From an uncultured Bacteroidota bacterium (GTDB lineage Bacteria; Bacteroidota; Bacteroidia; Flavobacteriales; Flavobacteriaceae): a stretch of DNA of 64,000 nucleotides. The stretch spans positions 22,472-86,471 of the forward strand of contig CACIHJ010000003.1 of NCBI GenBank assembly GCA_902586435.1, in the 5' to 3' direction. The stretch's first letter is position 1. Each line of letters begins with the position of its first letter. Made by a program: the position numbers and the translations under genes. Under the pieces are notes generated by a model, which was given only the letters and a program-made list of their open reading frames with translations, made no database searches and was not told where the DNA came from. Shown here in pieces: positions 8,921-17,460 of this stretch.

Positions 8921-10279
8921 TTAAAATCCTAATGCAACTTTTGCTATATAAAAAAATAAAAAGATTCCAAAAATATCATTTGCAGTTGTAATAAACGGAC
9001 CAGTAGCAATTGCAGGGTCAATTCCTTGTTTCTCAAGGATTATTGGAACAAATGTTCCTACTAATGCTGCAATAACAATAACTCCCATCATCGATCCAGC
9101 AATAGTTAGACTCATTAAAAGGTCTTGATTAACTATTTGACCAAAAATTATCAATATTATAGCTAATGCTAAACCATTTATTAAACTTAGACTAATTTCT
9201 TTTATTAATCTAGAAAAAAGAGAACCCTTAACAAGATCATTTGCTAGACCTTGGACAATAATTGCTGAAGATTGTACACCAACGTTTCCTGCCATAGCAG
9301 CTATTAACGGAGTATAAAAAAATAAATTCCTTAAATTAGGCTCACTCATTATTTGTTCAAAGTCTTTAAGAATAAATACACTCCCTAAACCTCCGAGTAA
9401 TCCTAGAAAGAGCCATGGAAGTCTTGCTTTAGTTAATTGAAAAATAGAATCATTAGCTTCAACCTCAGAGAAGATACCTGAAGCTAATTGATAGTCTTTT
9501 TCAGCTTCATCTTTAATTAAATCAACAATATCATCAATAGTGATCCGTCCTAATAGTATTTTTCTGTTATTAACTACAGGAATAGCTTCAAGATCATATT
9601 TAGACATAACCTTTGCAACTTCTTCACCTTCTAGATTAACATTAACATAATCTACTTTAGGAATATAAATATCTTTGACTCTTGTTCTAGGCTTTGCAGT
9701 TAGAAGATCTTTTAATGAAACTCTTCCTTTTAACTTATTGCCTGAATCTGTAACATAGATTGAATGTACCCTTGTAACATTTTTTGCTTGTTTTCTAATT
9801 TCATCTAAACATCTAGAGATACTGAAATTTTCATTTACCTTAACCAGTTCTTTAGCCATTAGACCACCAGCAGAATTTTCTTCATACTTAAGTAGCTCCC
9901 TAATATCTCCGGCAAGTGTACTGTCTTTTAATTGAGAAAAAACTCTTTCTTGTCTCTCTTCTGTTAATTCAGAAATAATATCAGTCGCATCATCTGAATC
10001 TAATTCCTCAATTTTTTCTGCAATTTCTTTTTCAGATAAATTTTCAATTATACCCTCTCTAATGTCTTCATCAAGCTCTGCAAGAGCATCAGCACTTTTT
10101 TGTTTATCAAAAATCTTAATAATATAGACAACCTCAGTTATATCAAGTAATTCAAAAATCTCTGCTATATCAGCATAATGAACATCTTTAAGATTCTCGA
10201 TTAATTTAGTCTTATCCCCAAATGAGATAAGTTTTTTAATCCTGTCGATTAATTCTTCGTTGATTTTAAATTGGCTCAT
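8921..10279 (-). CDS. mgtE: Magnesium transporter MgtE
   Basis: A Mg2+-gated channel of the inner membrane. Domain order is as expected: an N-terminal superhelical MgtE_N domain (about 1-130, rich in acidic pairs such as LDSDDATDIISEL), two CBS domains (about 135-260), a plug helix, and five membrane segments (about 285-450), with the pore motif region GNVGVQSSAIIVQGLA. Its length of 452 residues is standard. It overlaps the rsmA gene by 14 bases and is the last gene of a seven-gene minus-strand run starting at prs. Confidence 0.93.
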   Translation of the reverse strand: MSQFKINEELIDRIKKLISFGDKTKLIENLKDVHYADIAEIFELLDITEVVYIIKIFDKQKSADALAELDEDIREGIIENLSEKEIAEKIEELDSDDATDIISELTEERQERVFSQLKDSTLAGDIRELLKYEENSAGGLMAKELVKVNENFSISRCLDEIRKQAKNVTRVHSIYVTDSGNKLKGRVSLKDLLTAKPRTRVKDIYIPKVDYVNVNLEGEEVAKVMSKYDLEAIPVVNNRKILLGRITIDDIVDLIKDEAEKDYQLASGIFSEVEANDSIFQLTKARLPWLFLGLLGGLGSVFILKDFEQIMSEPNLRNLFFYTPLIAAMAGNVGVQSSAIIVQGLANDLVKGSLFSRLIKEISLSLINGLALAIILIIFGQIVNQDLLMSLTIAGSMMGVIVIAALVGTFVPIILEKQGIDPAIATGPFITTANDIFGIFLFFYIAKVALGF

Positions 10280-11045
10280 TACTAATAATTTGAGTTAATT
10301 TAATAAATTCAGAACTTGATAATTGTTCAGGTCTATACTCAAAGATACTATCTTCTAGGATAACTTCTGGAATATCTAATTTTTTTAGAGAATTTTTTAT
10401 TTTTTTTCTTCTTTGTTGAAAAGAGAGCTTTACAATTTTGAATAGTAATTCTTCATCACAGTCTATTTTACTAGATTTTTTTCTTTTTAATGATAATACT
10501 GAAGAATTTACTTTTGGTTTAGGTTTAAAAACATTGGGGCTTACATCAAAATTGATTTCAACATCATAGTATAGTTTTGTTAGTACCGATAGTATTCCAT
10601 ATGTTTTAGTACCACTATTGCTGCAAATTCTAGCAGCTACCTCTTTTTGAAACATTCCAGTTAATGAACTTACTATCTCTCTATTTTCAATTACCTTAAA
10701 AATAATTTGAGATGAAATATTATAAGGAAAATTGCCAATTATTAATATTTCATTGTCTTTAAAAGATTTCAAATCATATTTAAGAAAATTGGCAGATATT
10801 ATTTGTAATTCTTTTTTTTGATATTTCTCCTCTAAGTATTCTATGCATTCATTATCAATTTCTATAATAGATAATTTTTTTGCAGAGTCAATCAGGTGAT
10901 CTGTTAATGCACCCATACCAGGGCCAATCTCAACTATTTGTTTATGTTTTTTAAAATCTACTAGTTCAGCTATTTTATTTGCAATATTATTATCTGAAAG
11001 AAAATGTTGACCAATTTTTTTTTTCGGTTTTACATTTTTTTTCAT
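10266..11045 (-). CDS. rsmA: 16S rRNA (A1518/A1519-N6)-dimethyltransferase
   Basis: Dimethylates two adjacent adenines in the 3' terminal hairpin of 16S rRNA during small-subunit maturation, using S-adenosylmethionine. Residues 11-17 read IGQHFLS, the SAM-binding loop is VEIGPGMGALTDHL (about 38-51), and the catalytic motif is NFPYNIS (105-111). The length of 259 residues is normal. It lies two bases after serS and overlaps mgtE, within a translation-related cluster. Confidence 0.95.
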   Translation of the reverse strand: MKKNVKPKKKIGQHFLSDNNIANKIAELVDFKKHKQIVEIGPGMGALTDHLIDSAKKLSIIEIDNECIEYLEEKYQKKELQIISANFLKYDLKSFKDNEILIIGNFPYNISSQIIFKVIENREIVSSLTGMFQKEVAARICSNSGTKTYGILSVLTKLYYDVEINFDVSPNVFKPKPKVNSSVLSLKRKKSSKIDCDEELLFKIVKLSFQQRRKKIKNSLKKLDIPEVILEDSIFEYRPEQLSSSEFIKLTQIISNEPI

Positions 11046-11047
11046 TT

Positions 11048-12322
11048 CTATTTAATAATATCAAATCCAGTATATGGTACTAGAACATTAGGAATTGTAA
11101 TCCCTTTTTTTGTTTGGTTATTCTCTAATAATGCAGCCATAACTCTAGGAAGAGCAAGAGAACTTCCATTTAGGGTATGAAGATGCTTGTTTTTACCATC
11201 TTCAGCTTTATATCTTAAATTAAGTCTATTAGATTGAAAAGTTCTAAAATTAGAAACTGAGCTAATTTCTAACCATTTGTTTTGACCTTTAGAGTAAACT
11301 TCAAAGTCATATGTAATAGCAGATGTAAATCCTAAATCTCCGGCACAAAGGTTAACAACCCTATAATCTAATTTTAGCTCATTTAATATTGATTTAACAT
11401 GTGATATCATCTTATCAAATGCTTCTTCAGACTTATCAGGATGTTCAATTCTTACTATTTCAACTTTATCAAATTGATGAACTCTATTTAATCCTCTAAC
11501 TTCAGATCCATAGCTGCCTGCTTCTCTTCTAAAACAAGGTGTATAAGCAGTCATACAAATAGGTAATTCATTATTTTCAATTATAACATCTCTATAAAGA
11601 TTAGTTAGAGGGACTTCAGAAGTTGGGATTAAATAAAAATTATCACTTTCTACATGATACATTTGTCCATCTTTATCTGGAAGTTGACCAGTAGAAAAAG
11701 CAGACTCTTGATTTACTAGATGAGGAACATTGTATTCTAAATATCCTGCATTAATATTTTTATCTAGAAAAAAACTAATTAAGGCTCTTTGAAGTTTAGC
11801 TCCAGCTCCTTTATATACAGGAAATCCAGAGCCAGTTATTTTACTTCCAAGTTCAAAATCTAGGATGTCATATTCTTTAGCAATGTCCCAATGATTTTGA
11901 AATTCTTTAGTTTCTTTTATATCATTATTACTTATAAAAATTTCAATATTATCTTCTTCACTTGAGCCATCTGGAACCTCATCATCTGGAATATTAGGGA
12001 TTGTAATAAGATGCTTATTTAGATCTTTTTTAATAGAGTCTAATTTTTCTGAAATTGTTTTAGATTCAGACTTAAGTGTTGATGACCTTTTCTTAAGATC
12101 ATCAACATTTTTACCTGATTCATTGGACTTAAAAATTTCTGCAATTTCTTTTGAAATTGTATTTGATTCAAAAAGAATTTCTTCAAGATTTTGTTGAAGT
12201 TTTTTTCTTGAGAGGTCTAATTCAATGACTTTATCAATAACTTCTAAATTATCAAATTTTCTTTTTTCTAAACCTTTAACTATCTCCTCTTTATTCTTTC
12301 TAAATCTATAAATCGAAAGCAT
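11048..12322 (-). CDS. serS: Serine--tRNA ligase
   Basis: Charges tRNA-Ser. The N-terminal antiparallel coiled coil (about 25-105) that recognises the long variable arm is visible, followed by the class II catalytic core: the motif 2 region CFRREAGSYGSEVRGLNRVH and motif 3 NGSSLALPRVMAALLENN. Its length of 424 residues is standard. A tRNA-Ser(GGA) gene, one of its substrates, lies elsewhere in the window at 45155. Confidence 0.96.
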   Translation of the reverse strand: MLSIYRFRKNKEEIVKGLEKRKFDNLEVIDKVIELDLSRKKLQQNLEEILFESNTISKEIAEIFKSNESGKNVDDLKKRSSTLKSESKTISEKLDSIKKDLNKHLITIPNIPDDEVPDGSSEEDNIEIFISNNDIKETKEFQNHWDIAKEYDILDFELGSKITGSGFPVYKGAGAKLQRALISFFLDKNINAGYLEYNVPHLVNQESAFSTGQLPDKDGQMYHVESDNFYLIPTSEVPLTNLYRDVIIENNELPICMTAYTPCFRREAGSYGSEVRGLNRVHQFDKVEIVRIEHPDKSEEAFDKMISHVKSILNELKLDYRVVNLCAGDLGFTSAITYDFEVYSKGQNKWLEISSVSNFRTFQSNRLNLRYKAEDGKNKHLHTLNGSSLALPRVMAALLENNQTKKGITIPNVLVPYTGFDIIK

Positions 12323-12348
12323 TTATATAATTTTTATTAAATATAAAC

Positions 12349-13278
12349 TTATTTGTTGATTAATTTGAGACAAAATTGTTCATCTTTTTTTAGTTGAATC
12401 TTAAGTTGATCAATAGAAGAAAATTTTTCCTCATTTCTAATTTTTTTGATTATTTCTATAGATACATTCTTTCCATAGATGTTATCTTTAAAATTAAAAA
12501 AATGAATTTCTAATGATTTATTTGTCCCCCCAACTGTTGGTCTTATGCCAATATTCATCATACCAAAGTAAGTGTTAGAATTAATTTTAGTCTTAACAAG
12601 ATAAACACCATTCTTTGGTATTATTTTATATGTTTCCTTAATCTCAATATTTGCTGTTGGAAAATCTATTTTTTTCCCTAGACCGTCTCCATAGATTACT
12701 TTACCAGTTAGAATAAAATTTCTACCTAAAAATTTATTACATTTTTCAATTTCTCCATTTAATATTGCATTTCTAATTTTTGTTGAACTAATTGCAATAG
12801 AATCAATTTCTTGAGCAGGAATTTCTTTAACAGTAAACATATAATCTTTGCCAAATTTCTTTAAGTCTTCCACCGATGCTTCTCTATCCTTTCCAAACTT
12901 ATGATCGTATCCAATGATTATTTCTTTAATTTTTAATTTTTTGACTAGTATTTCTTCAACGAATTCCTTTGCTCTAATCTTAGAGAAATTATTATCAAAT
13001 GGGTGTATAATTAGATTATCAAGTCCAGCTTTTTCTAGAAGATTAATTTTTTCATCTATTGTATCAATCATTTTAATCTCATGAGACTTATTTAAAATCA
13101 TTCTGGGATGAGGGAAGAAAGTCATAACTAGGGAAGATAAATTGTTTTTTTTAGAATCTTGAATTAATCTTTTTAAGATTTTATTATGGCCAATATGAAC
13201 ACCATCAAAAGTTCCTATTGTAAGTATTGACTCTTTTTCAGATGAATATGATTTAAGATTATCAAATATTCTCATCAA
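12349..13278 (-). CDS. ribF: Bifunctional riboflavin kinase / FMN adenylyltransferase
   Basis: Converts riboflavin to FMN and then FAD. The N-terminal adenylyltransferase domain carries GTFDGVHIGH at residues 22-31; the C-terminal kinase domain carries GDGLGKKIDFPTANIE near residue 200, with the PTAN metal/nucleotide motif. The length of 309 residues is normal. Two in-frame ATGs are adjacent (13278 and 13275). The 5' end overlaps pth by 17 bases. Confidence 0.95.
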   Translation of the reverse strand: MMRIFDNLKSYSSEKESILTIGTFDGVHIGHNKILKRLIQDSKKNNLSSLVMTFFPHPRMILNKSHEIKMIDTIDEKINLLEKAGLDNLIIHPFDNNFSKIRAKEFVEEILVKKLKIKEIIIGYDHKFGKDREASVEDLKKFGKDYMFTVKEIPAQEIDSIAISSTKIRNAILNGEIEKCNKFLGRNFILTGKVIYGDGLGKKIDFPTANIEIKETYKIIPKNGVYLVKTKINSNTYFGMMNIGIRPTVGGTNKSLEIHFFNFKDNIYGKNVSIEIIKKIRNEEKFSSIDQLKIQLKKDEQFCLKLINK

Positions 13279-13894
13279 TGAGATTTTTAGTATTATGAGT
13301 GTTCATTGTTTGATCTATTCCGTTATGAATAAATGATAGGACTGTTTCTGAACTGCTTGAGATGATATTAACTAAATCATCTTTTTCTTTGTCAGTCCAT
13401 TCGCCAAGAACATAATCGGTCTTATTAAAGTTTTTTGAATTAAGAATTCCAACTCTAAGTCTAGGGTAATTAATGCTCTTCAAGTATTCTTCAATATCTT
13501 TTAATCCATTATGACCTCCTGAAGTTCCATTTGCTTTAAGTTTTATATTTCCAAAATATAGATTGAGGTCATCACATACAACCAAAATATTTTTATTTGG
13601 GATTCTTTCTTTATTTTTCCAGTATAATAAAGATTTTCCTGAATTATTAACATAGTTTGAAGGTTTAAGAAGAATAACCTTTTTCCCTTTATAGCTAGCT
13701 TCAGCTCTATGTCCATGTTTTACAGATGAGAGGGGTGATTTTAGAACTTCTGCTATTTCATCTATGACCAGAAAACCTATATTGTGTCTTGTATCTGTAT
13801 ATTTATCACCAATATTACCAATCCCGACAATTAAAAACTTATTCATAAGCTCTTTTTTGTTGAATCCAGAAAAAAAGTTTTGTAGAAAACCCAT
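13262..13894 (-). CDS. pth: Peptidyl-tRNA hydrolase
   Basis: Recycles peptidyl-tRNAs released prematurely from ribosomes. The conserved core begins at residue 17 (MNKFLIVGIGNIG) and contains the catalytic-His motif TRHNIGF, LLKPSNYVNNSG, VVCDDLNLYFG, and GTSGGHNGLK. The start used here includes a 16-residue hydrophobic/basic extension seen in some Bacteroidota proteins; an internal start at 13846 would give the standard form. The order prs-rplY-pth is very common in bacteria. Confidence 0.92.
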   Translation of the reverse strand: MGFLQNFFSGFNKKELMNKFLIVGIGNIGDKYTDTRHNIGFLVIDEIAEVLKSPLSSVKHGHRAEASYKGKKVILLKPSNYVNNSGKSLLYWKNKERIPNKNILVVCDDLNLYFGNIKLKANGTSGGHNGLKDIEEYLKSINYPRLRVGILNSKNFNKTDYVLGEWTDKEKDDLVNIISSSSETVLSFIHNGIDQTMNTHNTKNLIDENI

Positions 13895-13938
13895 TAAATA
13901 CTAAAATATCTTAATTAAAGTTAAGATTTATTCTAATA

Positions 13939-14676
13939 TTACCCCTTGCTATCACTACCATCTTGATCCTTAGCTCCTTCATCTTTTTTACCTTCAGCAG
14001 CTCCTTCAGCAGCTCCTTCAGCAGCTCCTTCAGCAGCTCCTTCAGCTCCTTCAGCTCCTTCAGCTCCTTCAGCTCCTTCAACTCCTTCTTCACCTTCAAC
14101 CTCTAGAACAGGTTCTTCAATTATCATAGATGCTCTGGATGTTCTTACTTGACATACTACAGTATTCTCAGGATGTAAAATTTCATATTTATCACTTTGA
14201 ATATCAGCCATTGTTACTTTATCTCCCAATTGCATAGAGGAAATATCAATATCAATTGAATCAGGAAGATTAGAAGGAATAGCTTTTATTCTAATTTTTC
14301 TCTTGTTTCTACTTAACATTCCTCCATCATTAAGAACACCTGGAGCAGATCCACTAATTATTACAGGAATATCCATTGTAATATCTTTATCCTCATGAAT
14401 TTCATAAAAGTCAGCATGTATAATTCTATCGCTTACTGGATGAAATTGAATATCTTGAAGAATAGCATTTATCTTTTTATCTCCGAAATCAAGACTCACA
14501 GTATGAGCAGCGGCAGTATATACAAGATTCTTGAAACTAATTTCAGTTGCAGAAAAGTGAATTGTTTCTTTGCCCCCATAAAGTACACAAGGAACAGATC
14601 CATTTTTTCTAAGAGATTTAGAATCACCTTTGCCTATTTTTTCTCTTTTACTACTTTTTATTTCTATTGATTTCAT
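13939..14676 (-). CDS. rplY: 50S ribosomal protein L25 (Ctc type) with acidic repeat tail
   Basis: Binds 5S rRNA in the large subunit. Residues 1-90 form the L25 domain (KSLRKNGSVPCVLYGG, then ILQDIQFHPVSDRIIHADFYEI), followed by the TL5/Ctc C-terminal beta domain to about residue 185. After that comes a low-complexity tail of EGA and EGAA units, ending in a charged Lys/Asp/Gly stretch. The tail adds about 55 residues beyond the usual Ctc core. It sits between prs and pth, as in many bacteria. The tail is encoded by tandem DNA repeats (listed separately). Confidence 0.93.
   Translation of the reverse strand: MKSIEIKSSKREKIGKGDSKSLRKNGSVPCVLYGGKETIHFSATEISFKNLVYTAAAHTVSLDFGDKKINAILQDIQFHPVSDRIIHADFYEIHEDKDITMDIPVIISGSAPGVLNDGGMLSRNKRKIRIKAIPSNLPDSIDIDISSMQLGDKVTMADIQSDKYEILHPENTVVCQVRTSRASMIIEEPVLEVEGEEGVEGAEGAEGAEGAEGAAEGAAEGAAEGAAEGKKDEGAKDQDGSDSKG
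13993..14090. repeat. Tandem repeat encoding the L25 acidic tail
   Basis: Back-to-back copies of a 12-base unit (cagctccttcag on the plus strand, about four copies) pass into about five copies of a related 9-base unit. On the minus strand these encode EGAA and EGA repeats. Unit lengths are multiples of three, so copy changes keep the rplY frame. This is a coding minisatellite, not a CRISPR array. Confidence 0.8.
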
Positions 14677-14686
14677 TTTTTCAAGT

Positions 14687-15619
14687 TTAAGTTATAAATA
14701 ATTCGTCAATTGATTTGTTATGATGAACATTATACATAGCCTCACCAAATATTTTTGAACAAGATAATACTTCAATCTTATTAGTTTTTTTTATAGAATC
14801 AATTGAATCGGTAATTATTAAGTTTTTAAGTTTAGAATTTTCTATTTTTTCATATGCATCACCTGATAATAGTGCATGAGTACAAATTGCAATAACAGAT
14901 TCTGCGCCTCTCTCAATCATAAGATCAGCAGCAGTAGTAAGAGTTCCTGCGGTATCAACCATATCATCAATTAGAATAACATTTTTTCCATTAACATCAC
15001 CAATTAGCTCCATGTGAGTAATAATATTCCCTTTAGATCTTTGTTTGTAACATATTACTACATCTGAATCTAAAAATTTTGAATAAGCATATGCTCTTTT
15101 TGATCCTCCCATATCAGGAGATGCAATTGTCAAATTATCTATTTTTAAGGATTGAATATATGGTACGAAAATGGCTGATGCATACAAATGATCAACAGGT
15201 TTTTCAAAAAATCCTTGAATTTGGTCTGCATGTAGATCCATTGTTATGATTCTTGTTGCACCAGCTGATTCAATTAGTTTAGCAATTAGTTTGGCACCTA
15301 TAGGAACTCTTGGCTTATCTTTTCTATCTTGCCTAGCCCATCCAAAATATGGGATAACAGCAGTTATATGTCTAGCAGAAGCTCTTTTTGCTGCATCAAG
15401 CATTAATAACATCTCCATAAGGTTATCAGATGAGGGGTTGGTTGATCCGATTAGAAAAACCCTAGACCCTCTTACTGATTCTTCAAAAGATGGTTGAAAT
15501 TCTCCATCACTATACCTTTGAAATTCAACCTTTCCAAGCGATTGACCAAATATTTGGGCAATTTTCTCAGATAGATTTTCACTTTGAGTACAAGAAAATA
15601 TTTTTACAGGTGTTTCCAC
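14687..15619 (-). CDS. prs: Ribose-phosphate pyrophosphokinase
   Basis: Makes PRPP from ribose 5-phosphate and ATP for purine, pyrimidine, histidine and NAD synthesis. Diagnostic segments are present: the FSDGEF-like block QRYSDGEFQPSFEESVRG, the ATP-site region YFGWARQDRKDKPRVPIGAKL, the metal-binding loop MDLHADQIQGFF, and the PRPP loop VILIDDMVDTAGTL. The length of 310 residues is standard. It heads the prs-rplY-pth-ribF-serS-rsmA-mgtE run, with a TAAATTTG promoter element 18 bases upstream. Confidence 0.96.
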   Translation of the reverse strand: METPVKIFSCTQSENLSEKIAQIFGQSLGKVEFQRYSDGEFQPSFEESVRGSRVFLIGSTNPSSDNLMEMLLMLDAAKRASARHITAVIPYFGWARQDRKDKPRVPIGAKLIAKLIESAGATRIITMDLHADQIQGFFEKPVDHLYASAIFVPYIQSLKIDNLTIASPDMGGSKRAYAYSKFLDSDVVICYKQRSKGNIITHMELIGDVNGKNVILIDDMVDTAGTLTTAADLMIERGAESVIAICTHALLSGDAYEKIENSKLKNLIITDSIDSIKKTNKIEVLSCSKIFGEAMYNVHHNKSIDELFIT

Positions 15620-15637
15620 TACTAATTAATTGGTTTG

Positions 15638-15645
15638 CAAATTTA
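15638..15645 (-). promoter_or_regulatory. Candidate -7 element for the prs operon
   Basis: On the minus strand this reads TAAATTTG, an exact match to the Bacteroidota -7 consensus TAnnTTTG, 18 bases before the prs ATG. The expected -33 TTTG is not evident. Confidence 0.45.
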
Positions 15646-15703
15646 TAAATAATTATTATTCGGTATAATTTTAATAAAGATTATTTACTATTAAGTAATT
15701 TAT

Positions 15704-15711
15704 TATTTTTG
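15704..15711 (+). promoter_or_regulatory. Candidate -7 element for tRNA-Leu(CAA)
   Basis: TATTTTTG matches TAnnTTTG and ends nine bases before the mature tRNA 5' end, a natural distance for a short tRNA leader. Confidence 0.45.
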
Positions 15712-15720
15712 AGACCTTTA

Positions 15721-15802
15721 GCTTCGGTGGCGAAACTGGTAGACGCGCTGGATTCAAAATCCAGTTCCCTTAGGAGTGTGGGTTCGATTCCCACCCGAAG
15801 TA
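15721..15802 (+). tRNA. tRNA-Leu (anticodon CAA)
   Basis: A full class II cloverleaf can be folded. Acceptor GCTTCGG pairs with CCGAAGT (a G-U pair at 1-72). The D arm contains GGTAGAC. The anticodon stem CTGGA/TCCAG encloses loop TTCAAAA, giving anticodon CAA, which reads UUG. A long variable arm follows, and the T arm is GTGGG/CCCAC around TTCGATT. Discriminator A suits leucine. CCA is not encoded. It stands alone between prs and the HAD phosphatase. Confidence 0.95.
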
Positions 15803-15810
15803 CAAATACA

Positions 15811-16467
15811 CTAATAATCTAATATATTATCAATACTTATTTTAGTATAGTCTTCTATGGTTTTAAAAGCTCCAACCGATTTTAATATTTCTGATGATTG
15901 AGAGCTCGTAACACCTATAGCTTTTATATTCGCATTTTTTGCAGCTGTTACTCCTTCAATTGAGTCTTCAAAAATTATACATTCATTTTTATTGACTTTG
16001 AGCTTAGATAAGGTCTTTATATACATCTCTGGATCAGGTTTTCCCTTTGATACTTCATCTCCACAAATAATAGAACTGAAATAGTTAGTTATGCCTAGTT
16101 CTTTTATTGTCATCAAAACATTTTTTCTTATTGCATTACTTCCAATAGATAATAAAATATTATTCTTTTTAAGATTATCTAAAAACTTTCTTAATCCATT
16201 TATTGGAAATATTTTACTCCTGTAGATATCTCTAAAAATCACTTCTTTATCATCACTCATTTTTTCCAATTCATCTTTTGTGTATATATCTCCAAAAACA
16301 CTGGTCATTAATTCAAGTGTTCCGCCCCCTTTATAATTTTTGTATATCTCATTAAAGTCATTCTCTTCTATATTATTTTTTTTGAAAAATATTCTCCATG
16401 ATTCATGATGATAAGGTAAACTATCAACAAGAGTTCCGTCAAGATCAAAAATTATTGCTTTTAGCAT
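15811..16467 (-). CDS. HAD superfamily hydrolase, beta-phosphoglucomutase-like
   Basis: A cytoplasmic phosphatase or phosphomutase of HAD subfamily IA. Motif I is FDLDGTLVDS with nucleophile Asp8 and acid/base Asp10; a helical cap follows (about 15-85); motif II is LSIGSNA; motif III/IV are GKPDPEMY and IIFEDSIEGVTAA. The cap and the DSIEGVTAA ending fit the beta-phosphoglucomutase/sugar-phosphatase branch, but the substrate cannot be read from sequence. It converges on the tRNA-Leu gene and is not in a clear operon. Confidence 0.85.
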   Translation of the reverse strand: MLKAIIFDLDGTLVDSLPYHHESWRIFFKKNNIEENDFNEIYKNYKGGGTLELMTSVFGDIYTKDELEKMSDDKEVIFRDIYRSKIFPINGLRKFLDNLKKNNILLSIGSNAIRKNVLMTIKELGITNYFSSIICGDEVSKGKPDPEMYIKTLSKLKVNKNECIIFEDSIEGVTAAKNANIKAIGVTSSQSSEILKSVGAFKTIEDYTKISIDNILDY

Positions 16468-16540
16468 TTTTGTTTTTATATAATATTAACTTAATTTATG
16501 AAATATAAATAATTATAAAGTTTAATAAATAGTTATTAAA

Positions 16541-17443
16541 ATGGAAAATAGGAGAAATTTTATAAAAAAGACATCCCTACTATCTCTTGGTATGATTGGC
16601 TATAGCTTTAATCTACCAATTATAAAGAATGTTGGAGGAGTTGATATTTCAGTTATTACCTATTCCTTTCAAGCTGGAACAGAAGATATGGAAACCATTA
16701 TTCAATATTGTTTAGATTCTAAATCTGATAATATAGAATTGATGGGTAATCATGTAGAAAGAACTATAGGTATGCCAAGATCTAGAAGAGATAGTGCTGA
16801 TTGGAGAGCAAATGTCTCAATGAAGGAATTTAAGAAAGTAAAAAAAGAATTTGACCAAAAGGGAATAAATATTTTTGCTTATAAACCATATTGTATGTCA
16901 CCTAGGAATAAAGATGAAGAAATTGAATATGCCATGAAAGCAACAAAAGCTTTGGGTGCTGATTATGTTACTGCAGAGTTAACGGATGAAACTAATACAA
17001 AAAGAATTTCTTACTATGCAGAAAAACATGATGTTAAAGTTGGATATCATGGACATCTTCAATCCACTGATATCGCATGGAATTTTGCATTAGATAATTC
17101 TAAAAATAATTATATTAATCTCGATATTGGACATTATATTGCTGTTGGAGGAGTAAATACAAAAGAAACTCTTTTAAAATTTATTGAAGATAATCATGAT
17201 AGAATTTGTAGCCTTCACTTAAAAGATAGAAATGCACCAACTGAAACTAATCCTGATGATAGAGATAATAAAATTTGGGGTCAAGGAGATACCCCAATAA
17301 AGGAAGTTTTATTATTAATGCAGAAAAAATCATATAATTTTACAGCAACTATTGAACGAGAATATCCAATTCCTGAAGGATCTAATGCTGTTCAGGAAGT
17401 AATTAAATGTATGGATTATTGTAAATCCGTTTTAGATAGTTAG
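16541..17443 (+). CDS. Tat-exported sugar phosphate isomerase/epimerase-like TIM barrel
   Basis: The N-terminus MENRRNFIKKTSLLSLGMIG carries a twin-arginine motif followed by a hydrophobic core, so the protein is probably exported folded. The rest resembles the xylose isomerase-like TIM-barrel family: VGYHGHLQST, NLDIGHYIAVGG, ICSLHLKDRN and ATIEREYP place the His/Asp/Glu metal ligands at barrel strand ends. Such Tat-exported barrels are common in Bacteroidota sugar-processing loci. Here the neighbour is a TonB receptor 17 bases downstream, suggesting co-expression. The substrate is unknown. Confidence 0.85.
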   Translation: MENRRNFIKKTSLLSLGMIGYSFNLPIIKNVGGVDISVITYSFQAGTEDMETIIQYCLDSKSDNIELMGNHVERTIGMPRSRRDSADWRANVSMKEFKKVKKEFDQKGINIFAYKPYCMSPRNKDEEIEYAMKATKALGADYVTAELTDETNTKRISYYAEKHDVKVGYHGHLQSTDIAWNFALDNSKNNYINLDIGHYIAVGGVNTKETLLKFIEDNHDRICSLHLKDRNAPTETNPDDRDNKIWGQGDTPIKEVLLLMQKKSYNFTATIEREYPIPEGSNAVQEVIKCMDYCKSVLDS

Positions 17444-17460
17444 ATCAAAATAATTTATAA

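Noticed and set aside
13911..14099. A 62-codon minus-strand frame of Leu/Lys/Glu repeats over rplY
   Set aside because: An out-of-frame reading of the L25 tail repeats.
15246..15497. An 83-codon plus-strand frame inside prs
   Set aside because: Antisense shadow of a well-conserved gene, with no recognisable domain.
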